From the NCBI GenBank assembly GCA_037074615.1, contig CM073554.1, positions 20,286,501 to 20,350,500 of the forward strand: 64,000 nucleotides of DNA, given 5' to 3'. Every line of letters begins with the position of its first letter. The first letter of the stretch is position 1. This DNA is from Leucaena leucocephala (Eukaryota; Streptophyta; Magnoliopsida; Fabales; Fabaceae). The translations under genes and the position numbers were made by a program. Positions 33,948 to 47,618 of the stretch are shown piece by piece. The notes beneath the pieces are model-generated. The model made no database searches. It worked only from the letters and a program-made list of their open reading frames with translations, and was not told the origin of the DNA.

Positions 33948-36657
33948 TGTCACGTCCTGAAATTTGGACCGTGACCGGCACAGAATATGACTAGTTTCAC
34001 ATTCCGAAAGCCTAACACTTTAAATAAAACATTCAAGTTTTCCATAACGTTTTTCACAATAAAATAGAATCTTTTCCAACGTCTAGGTGGAGCTTTACCC
34101 TTTTCAAATATTACAAGTTCTTCAGAAAAATAATTACATCAAAAGTAGTTTTTATCAAAAGGCCCTTCGGATTGACAGCAAGGCTCTTTACTGCTCAGCG
34201 GGAGGATTGGGGTCACCTGCACTATCTGAAGCCAAATAATCTACTCGTGAATAACGTCCCAAAACATGATTTATAATATGGAAATCAGCAATGCACAATC
34301 ATACTAGAAATGTATTTCAGGAAATATAACAATATGAAGTAACCATGTTAAATCAATTATTAAACCGTAATCCTTTCAAAATCATCATCTTTCTGTAGGA
34401 CTTCAACAGAACGAAAACAGACGTGGACACACAGTCCACGAGGGTAACTAAATATCAGACGCGGCCCGAAACCACGAAAACAGACGTAGGTATGAAACCT
34501 ACGAGTAACAGACGCAGGTACGAAACCCACGAATAACAGACGCAGGTACGAAACCCACGAATAACAGACGCAGGTATAAAACCCACGAATAACCATCGAG
34601 CTCGGATAACCAAGGTGCACCAAGGGCTAACAGTACTGCTGTTAGCAACCAGCGTTCTGTATTCCGTCCTAAAATGTTTCCATCATGCGTGGGGTTTATT
34701 TCACATGAAATAATCTCAACTGTTTCAATGCTATAACTGTTGGTAAAAACCACTTTGAATTTCAAAAACCCCAGCAGGTACATTAAAAATCAATTTACTG
34801 TAAAATCATATGAAATTCGCATAAGAATTTATTTCATGAATAATATCAGTTCAATGCAACTTGTGCCAAACCCTTTTCAAAACTTATTCATCCATTTTCA
34901 TACATAATCATAATTCTTTTATAAACCAATCGAAAGAAAATCATTTCTAACGATTTAAACTGTACTTTCATAAAATTGGCTTTTCGAAATCCATATTTGA
35001 AATTCATCATTTGAAATAACAATGCATTTGAAAAAGATAAATTTTAGGGAACGTTATTCACTCACCTTCCACGCTTCTAAACGTTACCCTTTACAGCCAA
35101 ACTCTTTCGATTACTTCACCCTTCCATTTCCTGGCATTCCGAAACAATACATTAACGCTCTAAATAAAGTCTTAACAGAATCAATTCATCTTTATCCTAA
35201 GATTCCATTTCATTTCCCGCTAATCATTCACAAAGATTTAATATAAAAACTCCTAAACCACCATTCACCCTTAGCAGGAATTTTCCTAACTTGGCAATTT
35301 AAACTGGGTTCCAATATGCTAACTTCTTTTCACAAACTTCTTCTTTAATTCACTCAGTTTTTAAAACTTGCCATGACCACTACCCCACTGGGAAATTTAA
35401 GACAGAACGTGCCCAAATCAAGACTTAAGATATTTGGTTAGATCTCAGGTTCCTATGTTTGACCATCATCCCCAAAGTTCCAACCTAACCAAATCCATGA
35501 CCTCTCAGCTATCTGATTCACTCACAAGAATGTATACACTTATGCAGATTGCTCACGGCATTCCTTAGCCAACGATAAACCCAACGCATACACTGCCCAA
35601 GGAACACTCGCACGCACAGAGAGTAACAGCGACCTCAGTGCATACATATCCCTGCATTCCCTTACAACCAGCCCATCACCACTTGACAATTATTCCTGTA
35701 GATTAATCCTTATCATTCTAGACATTATTCAACCAAGAAGGGTGCAGTGGCAATCAATTATGTGGATAAAGTTTCAAAGCAGGGGAGTCGGCAACCCCAA
35801 ACACAACAGCAACAATCACTCCTACAAGAATATCTATACCCGAATATGCTTCAACATTCAATCTCACCACAGCAGCCTTCACACCACAAGGATAAACCAC
35901 AGAAACAGGACAGAAAAATCATTGAGGCATCTTACCTGCAGCTGCGACACCCAACAACGGCAACCGAGAAGGACCCCAGAAATTGAAATTCCTCGATGAA
36001 ACTAGAGGAGACGCGGCACCCACGGTTGACTAAGAGATGCCCTGACTGGCGACGGCAATGGGGAGAGGGAGATTGCGCAAATAGACTTGCTACAGTACCT
36101 TAGTGTTTCCGGCAATTGACACATAATCTGTACCGAAAGATGACGATGAAGCTGTCGGAACCTCCAGCGTCGATCGCCTCACACCCACTATGCTTCCCGC
36201 GTCCTTCCCCTATTTCCTCGGCTCCCAGAAATTTAAAAGCAACAAAAGGTGGGAACCTCACGCGATGGGACAACTCCAACGGCAACGACACAGCAGCGTC
36301 TGCTCACACGGCAACGATGGCGTGAAGCTACCTCCCTCGCCGTTCACCAGCCGCCTCCCTTTCCCCTGCTGCTTCTGCAAGATTTGCAGAAGAAGAAACG
36401 AAGGCTGTACAGCGGCCAGAGGAAAAGAAGAAGAAAGAAGAAAAACAAAAAAAAAACAGAGAGAGAGAAGGATATATGCGTGCCAAAAGTAAATACCCCG
36501 CTTTCAACCCTCCGGATTCGAACACGGTACACTGGTTAACTCCCAACCCCAGTGACCACTAGGCTACCTCATACATATTGAAAATTCTCTGCGGACAATA
36601 ATAATATATATTCCTTAATTACACCGATTTATCCAAATAAAGCTCATGGCCATAACA
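33948..36657 (-). repeat. 5' LTR of the gypsy element
   Basis: 2710 bp, matching 26246-28956 with a constant 7702-bp offset until one A is missing near 36460. It ends CATAACA and is followed by the ACACC target duplication. Transcription should start within this LTR and run leftward. Confidence 0.95.
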
Positions 36658-36662
36658 ACACC
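36658..36662. repeat. Target-site duplication (right), ACACC
   Basis: Matches 26241-26245 exactly. Confidence 0.93.
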
Positions 36663-37085
36663 GCTATCGACGCTGCTCCATAGCCCAGCGATGACGCCGA
36701 CTGCCTCCAGCCCCTTTCCTCACTATCATCATCACTCGTTGTCTTCATCATCATCACCCCAACACCATACAATGATGAGAATAGCGAGACGATAAAAGAT
36801 ATTGAACATGATGAAGGAGAGAATCTTGAAGACAATATGGAGTCAGAGAAAAGGGAGAAGAGAGAGTGTGTTAAAAAAATAAGGTTAAAATAGTAATTAG
36901 ACAACCCATAATTTTTTTCTTACCTAAAAGTTATTTCTAAGAGTTTATCTAAAACTATAGTTTCAACTATAATTTAATCTATAAATTTTTTAAAATAAAT
37001 ATAATTATTTATTTTAAATTTTTTAAAAAAATAAAATTTAGACTAAAATATTTTATAAAATTTTAATTTTGATGAAAATCAAATA
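36663..37085 (+). repeat. Family A repeat copy A5, right part
   Basis: Resumes the repeat interrupted at 26245. After a unique ~150-bp stretch it has AAAATAGTAATTAGACAACCCATAA, AAGAGTTTATCTAAAACTATAGTTT and a GAAAATCAAATACAC end, all in family order. Confidence 0.55.
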
Positions 37086-40000
37086 CACTATAATGTTAAT
37101 AGATGATGTCTGATTGTTTATATATATATTAAAATAAAATGATTGTGATGTTTCACCTTGAGCAGCCAAACCTAGACGCCTAGCTATCTTCAATCAACAA
37201 TTGTAGTCCTTGAAGAAAAATCTCACTTCTTAGATAAATATATATATTAATGTATTAATAAATGTGGGGGGTGCAAACGGCTTTTAACGAACAAATCCAC
37301 CTTGATCAGTGAAGAGAGATCACTTGGAAGTACTATTGATAATAGAATAAAGTGAGATGGCTGTTAAAATCATTGAACAAATATTATACTCCTTCATGTG
37401 TTGGCATGAGATAGAGAGAAAGATCATTTTGTAATAATATGAGAATGTTCGGGGGGGGGGGGGGGGGGAGAGAGAGAGGAGACATTGCCTAACTTCGTGG
37501 TTTTAATGATGACAGAGTCAGAGAAAAGAACATAAAAAGACGACAACATATATGTATATATATATATATATGGCCACCCCAAAATCAGCACCACATATAT
37601 ATTGAAAACCTTATGACCATATATGATACTATTTATATATTTTTTATTCTATTTATAAATTATTTTAAATATATTTTATATAGATTAAAAAAATTTAAAT
37701 CTTATTAATTATGTTTTAAAATTCAATAAATTTTTAATTTTATTTTTATTTAATATAAATTACACTATATAAATAAAATTAATATAAATAAATAAAAAAT
37801 AAAATAGTTTATTTATATAAAAAGTCTCTCTACCCTATAAAAGCAACATCATTGTTTTCTTCATGTTCTTGGATGTTCTTTCTGTTTCTGTGTGCTAGTT
37901 TTCAACTCATACTGCCAACCCCAATAAAGAACCCTATAGTCTCATTCATACTGTACCGCATCCCATTTTTTCTTTTTCCCTTTGCTAATATGTTCGAAAG
38001 CAAATTCACATTCAGCCTTCACATTTTCATAATAAGGGAAAAAAAAAATTACTTCCTTCGTTTAAATTTATAATAACTCACTCTCACAAAAATATTTGTT
38101 TTGTTTTACAAAGACTCAAACTAAAAAGTTAATATTTAAGTAGCCAAAAATTCTTTTATTGGGATCAACTCTTGTTGGTTAATAGGATAATTTAATCACA
38201 AATAAATGTCATTCATTTCTTATAGAAAACACCAAAATAGGAGTATATAATATATTTTTAAATATGAAAAGAGTAGAAAAATACCATATAATTTTGATGT
38301 GAGGGAGGATATATCATATATGTTTGCATATACTATATCTTGTCTCTGGTTTTCAATCTCAATACGCCCATTTTTCGCGAAAAAATAAGTTTCTTGCAAT
38401 AATACCCATTTTTATCATTTAGTTGAAGGAGCTAAGTTAAAGAATGAAAATGGCCATATTTTTCAGGAAAAAAAAAAAGAAGAAAACTGACATTATTTCG
38501 TGAGATGCACAGAATGTACAATGTAGTAAAAATATGAGTACTACTACAAGATTAAATCAATCAAATATAAACAGGAAGTCTTTGTTTTTTTTTGGGGGGG
38601 GAGGGAGAGAGTCAAAGGACGAACATAGAATTTAGTAAGCAATCTCTAAGTGTTGGTGACAGTGTTAATACCAGAAAATCAGGGACAGAAGCTGACATGG
38701 AAGGTTGTAGAGTCTGACCATTTTGCAGACATTCATGAGCGTGAGCGCGTGTCAACCAAACAAAAGAAAGAAGACAAGGGAGTGCTTTGTCAGTATATGT
38801 ACGTTGCAGCAGAGACCAGGAGAGAGAGACCGTGGTCCTCGCGATTGGCAGAATGTTGCACGCGCTTCAAAGCTAGGTGTCACCTAGAAACTGCAGCTTT
38901 GAACATTCTATTTCTCTTATTTTATCATATTACTGTCATATGAATGCGTCTTTGCTTTTAACGGTTCAATATTTGCTGGTCCAACATCAAAGGATCTTAC
39001 CCCTTGTTCTTTTTCTATGCTCTTTTCAAATTTCCCATATTTCTTACCAATTTTTCGCAAGTTTGAATCATGTTTCATCTCAGTTTTACAACTTACCCAT
39101 CAGTCACACTATTAATTAGTTATAAATAGTGTGACTCAACAATGTTTGAGTCCACTCAGTGTTATTTGTCTGCTGATGATTTAGTGTCATGAGAGCTTTC
39201 CTCATCGTATATTCGATCCTATTTATAGCTTTTGACTGTTAATATATGTCTCCTTATATAAATCTTAAAAAAAACCTTATTTACCTATTAATGGTCTAGT
39301 GGATTAGTAGCATGAAAATTTTTCTCAATGAGATGCTGCAAGTTCGTTCTCATTTGTAATATTAAATTGTTTGTGCATATGTCTTTGAATCTAAAAACCA
39401 AAACTTTACCTATATGCTATTAGATTCATGTGGGGTTATTATAAATGCATTATATTTTTAGTACATAGAATTCAAAAGGTGAGAATGTATAGTAAAAGAA
39501 TGAGTGAATGAGGGAGGGAGGGACAAAATCTGAGATGGGGGCTGGAGAAATGTGGTGATTGAATTAGAAACTTCCATAAGGACACATGATAAGAAACAGA
39601 CATAGAAATTGAAAATGGGGATTGGATGACAGATGTTGAAAGCAAGGAATCTGAGGTCTGTTACGTTAATCGGCTTTTGCTACCCCCAAGAAGGTCTTAC
39701 TTACCATTCTCGAATAAAGTTCACACACTTCCACACAAATACTTCTTTTATTCTAATCTCACTCTTCTTAACCAACCATTCCATTTTAAATTCATATTAT
39801 TCTTTTATATATAATTCTCCCTAACTACAACCCATATGAATTATACATGTAATCAGAAAAAAAAATATATAAATGACTTGGAGAAAACAATATATAAACG
39901 TTGAAACTTGAAATGCATGGGAGAAAAATAAATGAGAAAATTACTAACAAAACTCCCATTATAAAATTTATTATCCAAAGGTATTTAGAGATCTAGATCC

Positions 40001-43000
40001 TTAAGTGAGCGTAACTTATCTTCAGTTGTTGTGTATAATATATCTTTAATTATATATAAATATAATCTATTTTATATATAACTAAAGATATTTTGTATAT
40101 ATTTGAAGAATAATTGATTATCCTAAATATATGTTCCACATGGGTTTGCAAAAAATTAAATACTTTTGAGTAATAAATTTTATAATGAGGGGATTTTTAG
40201 TACTTTTCTCAAAATAAAATTATCCAATACTTTTGCGTATGAAACTATTTGAAGTATTGGTATAAAAGCATATTAGGTAGCATTGTGTAATTAATTCCGC
40301 CAAACATATATTTATGGATAATTTTCATATTATATTATAGTTATATTATACTGTAAAGCACGTGAAGTTTCTTCTAGGGTTTGGTTATTGAATTGGAGGA
40401 GTGAGCGATCCCGAAATTGAAGGGTTTGAAATTTGTGAGGTTCTCGATATATCATTTCACTTTTCACATATGATTTGCACTGATTTGTCTGGACCAATAT
40501 TATTGTAGGGACTGACCCACATCAACACTAGAGATTTGAAGAATTTCTTCGAATTCCAAGTCAAAAAAAGGAAAAAGAATATGTATGATTGCTGGGTGAT
40601 CTTTTTTTTTATATGGAATTGTGTGTTCGATATTTGGCTCAAGTTGTACATACATGATATACCAAAATCTGTAAGAATGTCAGAATGATATTTGATATGA
40701 TGCTTTCTCTCTCTCTCTCCATATATCATTTTCTACGCACATCAGCTTTCTCTTTTCATTTCATTATAACCCCTATTCTTATAATATAATTAATGATTAA
40801 TTAGATAATAAAATAATAATTTATAGTTGGAGTTTCGATTAAATTATTTTACTTAATGAGTTGAGTGGATGATGATGTAGAGAGAGATTCCAAGGGCTGT
40901 TATTTTCGGAGGCCTCACGTTGTTCCACATGTTCTCAATCATGCTCACATCTATATCTATCTATCTATCTCTATAATATTTTGATTCCCCCTACTTCTTC
41001 ATTCTTATTTTTATATCTCATCAACCAGTATTTAACGTTATTTTAAAATCATATTATTAACTGTTCATATAATAGAATAATCGATTTTAAATTTATGACT
41101 ATTTTTCTTAATATAAATATTTTTCCTGTGACTCAAGTTTAAAATTTAGAGAAATCTAATTAAATTTTATACTGCTATTTTTTATTTTATAGGCACATTT
41201 ATTTATTTTATGGGGCCCACTTAATTTGGAGGGGATCGATGTATATCAAATATATGCCAATTCATAGTGACTTTAATTTACCCTCTTTCCTTAAATGATA
41301 TATTAGCATTGAAGTCTCAAATGAGTTAGAATTGTTATATTATGTGTATTTCTTCTTCTTATTAATATGTTCTTCCAGTTCATAATATAGATCCCTTTAG
41401 TTATATTTGAAATAATTCAATTAATGTTATACGTACACAAATTTTTTTCTTTTTTACTAAATATAGGTATATTTCTATTGATGATAATCATATTTAAAAT
41501 ACTATTAGGTATTAAATATAGGACATCTTCTAATGAACATTTAAATATTGATTCACTAAGTTATGAGGTACTAGTCATTTATGCTAGATCCAATCCCTAT
41601 TACTTATAGGTATGCAAATTCTTATAAAATGACTTATATTTAAGAATACTTCTTTTTTCTAGAAAGCCACGTATATAAGTTTATTACTGATGCTACATAC
41701 TTTCTTAGTCATAATATATATATACACATAAATATAGATTAATTGACTATTAACTTCTTTATATTTGTTTCTCTTCATCAGATATTGATAGTATTTATGT
41801 GCTCTTTATGATATAATTCAAATCCCAAAAAACAAATGAAAGAAAACAGGGTTATTGAACCACCCGATGATTAGCTTCCATGGGTAATCTCAACACTCAC
41901 AAGGTTGGGAAAAAGGGTCTCTATCTTACTTAAACTTTCATATAATAAGTCCTTAAAAACTTGATATTGATTTTCAGGAGTAATTACAAGTTTTTAATAT
42001 TTTCCATAATTTTTGTTTTTACTTTTGCATATTTTTACATGAGATTTATTTAGTTTGAATATTCAATATATAAAATATATATAGGAAGTCTCACCATTTA
42101 TAAATTATTAGTAATGGTTGCTTTCTCAAATGTCTAGCAATGCATGGGGGTACATATTAAATATAATTAGGAGAATTACTATGAGGTCATAAGAAAATAC
42201 TTACTCATTAAAAAGTTTTAAGTAACATAAACTTATTATTATTAACTTATCAGTTATCATTAGAATTTTTAAATAATTAATCTTTTATTTAGGATTTCAT
42301 AGTATTCCCTCAATATAATTTCGGTTGAAAAAGCTAGAGTTTACTAATTAAACATTCAAGTATATATGTATATATTTTCTCCCATTAATATGAATATATA
42401 TAATGGATTTTTCTGAAAGAAATTGATTCTTAGCTTCCATGATAAGACCATAATCATCAACAACAAAAATACTAATATATAATTAATAGGTTGTAGAAAA
42501 GAAGATATTAATACTTTTAATTATTGATACGTTATTCTTTCTGCACGTGCATGAATGCAGAAAGAGTGAGAATGTCACTGATTTGGTGAGAATTTGGAAT
42601 AAAGCTGTTTATTATTCCCAACATATATAATTATGAGCATGTGATTAAAATCTAATTTCATAATTTCAAATTCTGAAAAAAGTTCCTATCTCTTTTAATA
42701 AAAAGGAAAAAAAAATTATCTGGAATGAACTGATTCAGGCCACAAATTTTAATTGAGAAGAAGACAAAATGAAGAGACATATTGATTCAGATTTGACTCA
42801 AATTGAAGGGTCAAATTGCTAGTTTCTCATACAAATAGCTACAAATTGTATCACAAAATTGAATGAAGAATGAGAAAAAGCTAAAGATAAAGAAGAGGCT
42901 GTGATCCAATATAAACAAAAGGGTCCTAAAAAAAATTAGCTTTATATATATATATATGATAATCAATCAACTGGTTCATGACAAGTCAAATCAAGATGGC

Positions 43001-43744
43001 AAAGACAAGTTAATTGAGGAGACATTGAATACAAATCTTCAAATAAAAATGTTGCGTAGTGGGTTCAAATTGTTGACTGCGATTACGGAGATTCTCTGAA
43101 GATCTCATCACCAAAAAGCTTCAATGTCAAATTAATTATATAGTCATACTAAACCTTAATTAGTGTTCTAAATCAAGTCATGATACTGTATATTAAGGTT
43201 ATCTATACACTCCTATGTAATCATGTAAAGTTGAAAAGGTATTAAAATTTAAGATAAAATTAATAAAATTTAAAATTTGTTTAGTTATAGTAAAACATGC
43301 TGAAAGAATTTATAAATAAGAATATAGCAGTATATTTGTTAAATTTTAATATTGTTTAAAAAAAACTTTGTGAATTTCTCTAATATTTGAGACTCTCCTA
43401 GAGCATTGCAAGACAAAATTTATTTAATTTGTTTCCCACTTTTAATGTAAGAAGAAAAATAACAAAATATATGAGGTGATGATCATATATATAATAAGGG
43501 AAAGCAATTTGCAAGAGAATGGGCAACTCTAACTTTTACAAAGTTATGTGTCGTGTTGCTTATGAAATCAAATGTATCATTCATTATTGTCTCTTTCAAT
43601 GTAATAAAGGAGAAGCATACATTTTGGTCAAAAAATTAACAGAAGCAGCTTGTCTTGTTTTTGTTATCAAACTTATCATATCCACATTCACTGTATTCTT
43701 AATTAAATCATCCATATAGTCATATTGCATTGTAGTTTGGTTGA
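37086..43744. other. Long gene-free AT-rich region
   Basis: No supportable gene in 6.6 kb. Landmarks: an 18-base G run at 37451-37468 followed by (AG)n, TA repeats near 37552-37570, a CT run near 40705-40720 and a (TATC)n run near 40950-40972. Open frames here are short and compositionally biased. Confidence 0.5.
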
Positions 43745-43904
43745 CTGTAGTGTGTTTGGAAGGGTGTTTAGATTTACGCTTGAGGATAATTGACGGCTCG
43801 CCCTGCCCGACATTAATATCGCCTAAGAGGAAGGGAAACTTTGCCCTGCCCTTAGATTGTGGGTGAGCCAAACTCCTTTCTAAAAATTATTTTACCAAAA
43901 AAAA
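43745..43904 (+). repeat. SINE-like module, 3' part
   Basis: GATTTACGCTTGAGGATAAT, GACGGCTCGCCCTGCCC, AAGGGAAACTTTGCCCTGCC and TTAGATTGTGGGTGAGCC match, with far fewer AT substitutions, the 3' parts of the two units at 6236-6745. It ends in an A-rich run (about 43899-43909), as a retroposon tail would. Confidence 0.4.
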
Positions 43905-44228
43905 AAAGATAACAGAATTAATTTTGAGCAAAATTATGATTTGAGTCATTGTAAACCATGACTTTCTGTAAGCAAGATCTATCAGTTTTTGAAATAATTT
44001 TCAGATTTAAGTATGAAAATGACTATTTTAACCCTATAAATTTTGGTCATTTTCCTATTTCTCCTTTCTTATTTACCTCATGCCATTTCTAATAATTTAT
44101 TTATAAAAATAGTCATTTTAATAACAACTATCCAAATATTTATTTTTTTAAAATCACTTTTTATAATAAATCTATTATCTAGACTGACTTTAAAATCAAT
44201 TTTTTCCATAAGCTAAACTAACCACACA
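43905..44228 (-). repeat. Family A dispersed repeat, copy A6 (inverted, partial)
   Basis: The reverse complement begins GTGTGGTTAGTTTAGCTTATGGAAAAAA and continues through AAGTGATTTT, ATATTTGGATAGTTGTTATTA and AATTATTAGAAATGGCATGAGGTAAATAAG, matching the left half of family A. Confidence 0.55.
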
Positions 44229-46756
44229 TATCATGATTACACGTTCAATCTTCCATCTAAACAAATCTGTTTCTACATTTTCTCACATCTCTCTCTCTCA
44301 CTCTCTCTGGAGTTATGTGCTGTGGAACACAATTGAAATCTACTTGTAATTTTATTGTACTTTGTAAAGTAGAAGATTCAAGACGATATGACGAACAAGG
44401 AATAATTCAATATATTATTTTTGTCAAATAGGTGCATACCTCTTTGTTTTTGTTTTTTGGATAAAGACAAGGTACACACTTCTCTTACTCAAAATCCTTG
44501 AATTTATTTTTGGTCAAATCTGGTATAGTGAGTCAAAATTAGTTAATCGATATTAAAATGAGATTAATAAAGTTTCATTATTTATCAAATAGTCAAATTA
44601 TTCTCAACTGTGATTAAATCATAAACCTAAAAGGACAATAAATTAAAGTATGGAAATGTGACGCAAATGATTTATTAGTTGTGAGTGTAGTATAGGCCAA
44701 TAAAAAATATCAGTATGACTGCATAACATTCTCAAGTAAAAGGGATTAATATAATTTTATAATTAAATAAATCATTGAATCATTACGAATATAATTAATT
44801 ACCAATTTTTTATTGGCCATTTTCCTTTGACCTCACTGTTTATTGGCCTAAAATCACAATGCATTATTCACTCATCAATCGTCATAAACGACAATCTCTT
44901 CGTTTATTTTAATTATTTATATATATGTATATTTTAAATTTTAAAATACAAATGCAAATTAATTTTTTTCCAATACTTCATTTATTTTTAATTTAAATCA
45001 CTTGGTTAGATTTCATCACATAAACCCACTTTCTCACCTTAGAGTTACTGATTTCATCAGAGCATCTTGGGCTTTTACATTGGGCCCATGGAGAAACAAA
45101 GCGACCGCACTTACAAACTGGTATGTAAGAAGCTCCACGTTTAAAAAATATTCTCAAATTAATTATTCTCTAAAAACTAATCTTCCCATAACGTGAAGGG
45201 AATTTATTTTTCTCAATAAAATATTTTCTATATATACAATCTAATTTGAATATAAAATATCATATTTAAGGGACAGTGTCATCTACCAACCGTATGGCTT
45301 TTGTTGGTAATTATTCTCTAAATTAACTTCAATGAAAGTATGCAACACACTAAATTTATCTTTCTAATAACTACTTTTTGTTTTAAGGAAATATTCTTTT
45401 TCATACGGAAATCTGTCTTTACTTGTAATATGACCTCAATTTATAAAGAGATTTAATTCCCTTTTCATCATTGGTAAGTGTATAAAGAATGGATATATCA
45501 TTCATCATCTTTGGGTAATTCCTTTTCTTGTCTGTTAACAGTTACAATAATTTCTTATCTTCTAAATCAAAAGATAACTTCAACTTGAACATGCGTTGGA
45601 AGATAAGTCCTTTGAATAATAAAAAAAAAAAAGGCAAACCATTTGCTTTTAATTTCCTTAGAATGAGAAGATAATGCCCGTCTTCTATTTAGCTTATAAT
45701 TAGTATTTTTATATAATTTTAAATGCTTCCTTTTAAAGACGTTAGTATTTTTGAAATAAAAGAGAATAGAGAGGGAAAAAAGTGAAGAAAAGTGAGGGGA
45801 AGAAAATTAGAAAAGTATCACTCTCCTCTCACGTCACTCTCTTTTTCTCCTTTAAAGGTACTTCGATTTTAAATCAATGATCAATATTAATATCAATGGT
45901 TAATAGTTAATATAAATATCATTATTTAATATAAAATATAAAATTTACTACACAAATTAAATCTACACCTCTATATGAGTACTATTTATAAGTTATGAAC
46001 AATAAAATTTATTTTCCAACTTTATATAGAACTTATTAGTTTTTTTTATCTAGGTATATGTATTTTCTTATTATAGGCAATATTGCTCAAGACACTGTCA
46101 GACAATAAATATGATTTCTCCTCTTAATAACAATTTAAATATTAATTCGTTATATTAAGAAGTATTAATTTTTTTACTAAATTCTATCTATATTGGTTCC
46201 ATGTTTTGACACAAGAAGAGAACCTGGACAAAATTGAATTCAATAGGTAGGTTAATCTCAAATTTAGATGAATTGCTGGCATAGAAAATATTAGAATCTA
46301 ACCACACACACACAAAAAAAAAGAATAATAAAGACAACCATCTCCCAAATTTCTATTGGGCTCAATCTATTTTTCGCGGTGGCTCAATTTTTTTTTCCAA
46401 AAAAGAAGAAAGGAAAAAGTAACACAGAATATGATATTGTACCTTACACTTTAACAAAAAAAAAAAAAAGACGTGACGTGGCATGTAGATGTTGTGCAGT
46501 TGGAAGCTATTTGGGGGAAGAAAAGGGACGTTACATTATACGTAAAGGGAAGTTTGCTATCAAACACAGAATTGGTGTTAGGCCAAATTAAATTAGAACC
46601 ACCCAATCTTCAATTTCCACGGTGATTCCAAAATCACTTATTAATTCAATCATCAAACACTTCATGAGATGACGTCCTCTCAATAATTCTTCTTCTTGCT
46701 ATCCACTTCCACATACATGCACGTGAACTGGGACCCACTCCATCATCCTCATGTTT

Positions 46757-46797
<41 letters not shown>

Positions 46798-47453
46798 TCA
46801 ACGGAATCACTTGCTGTATGCCTCAAGTATAGGGCTACTCACAAAGTTGGAAAATGAAATCACCATTGCAAAGCAGCTGCCTCGCACGGACCCCTTTTGT
46901 ATTCATTTTCTGCAATGCTGAGTCTCCACTCTCTCTGATATGCCATTTTCTCTTCTCACATTTTGCATAAATTACATCTTAATACAACAACATATAACAA
47001 TTCTTATTCTATTAGGCAAAATCATGTGCTATATTAATTATATAGCACTATTATACTCTATCAACAATTAAATTTTAGATATATTATTAACTAAAAAATC
47101 TCGCTCAATAACTTCATTTAGTGGTATCTTTGGTCTTCCTCTATTTTTTTATAAGACTCTATACTATTTGATTTATTTTTCTTGTTGGCACATCCAATAG
47201 CTTTTTTTATACTTGCCTAAACTACCTCTCTCAAATGAGTCTATACCATTTTTTGATATATATTCATTATGAATTTTATTTTTTTTCATATGATCATATA
47301 TCTAGTTTAACATCTTTATCTCTACCACCTAACTTGATATTTTCATTGTTTCTTTAAAACTCAACATTCACTATCATATAACATTATTGGTTTTACAATA
47401 GTCCCATAAAACTTCTCCTTATTCCGTTTTTAGTTATTTGCTTTTTCTTTGAC
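44229..47453. other. Gene-free AT-rich region
   Basis: Nothing codable is recognised. A TA microsatellite lies at 46764-46795 and short C/T-rich runs near 44290-44310. Confidence 0.5.
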
Positions 47454-47618
47454 ACGCTATTATTGTAAAAATGCATGGAAAAATTATATTTAAGTTATGT
47501 GGAAGGAATTAAATTGTAAATAAGTCCCAAGAAATGATAAAACTATTGTAAAATCCCATGAGATTTAAGATTAATTTTTTTTAATTGTGAAAATATATAA
47601 ATACCCTTGTGGTTTAAT
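47454..47618 (+). repeat. Left terminal inverted repeat of the MULE-like element
   Basis: About 165 bp, ACGCTATTATTGTA to GTGGTTTAAT. It pairs with 51800-51951 at clearly recognisable but imperfect identity with several small gaps. Confidence 0.55.

Larger units (their letters stand above)
26246..36657 (-). mobile_element. Complete young Ty3/gypsy chromovirus-type LTR retrotransposon (Tekay/Del-like)
   Basis: 10,412 bp, bounded by TG...CA LTRs of 2711 and 2710 bp and a perfect ACACC target duplication. The two LTRs appear identical apart from one A in a poly-A run (about 28751-28761 against 36457-36466), so insertion was very recent. Order on the minus strand: 5' LTR (33948-36657), initiator-Met tRNA primer-binding site, a ~200-bp leader, a single uninterrupted gag-pol frame, polypurine tract, 3' LTR. 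All catalytic residues are present and nothing is broken, so it may be autonomous. The C-terminal chromodomain-like segment and long LTRs fit the Tekay/Del lineage. It landed inside an older family A repeat. Confidence 0.95.

Noticed and set aside
46379..46591. 70-codon plus-strand frame
   Set aside because: Lys-rich translation of poly-A runs, with no domain or flanking splice signals.
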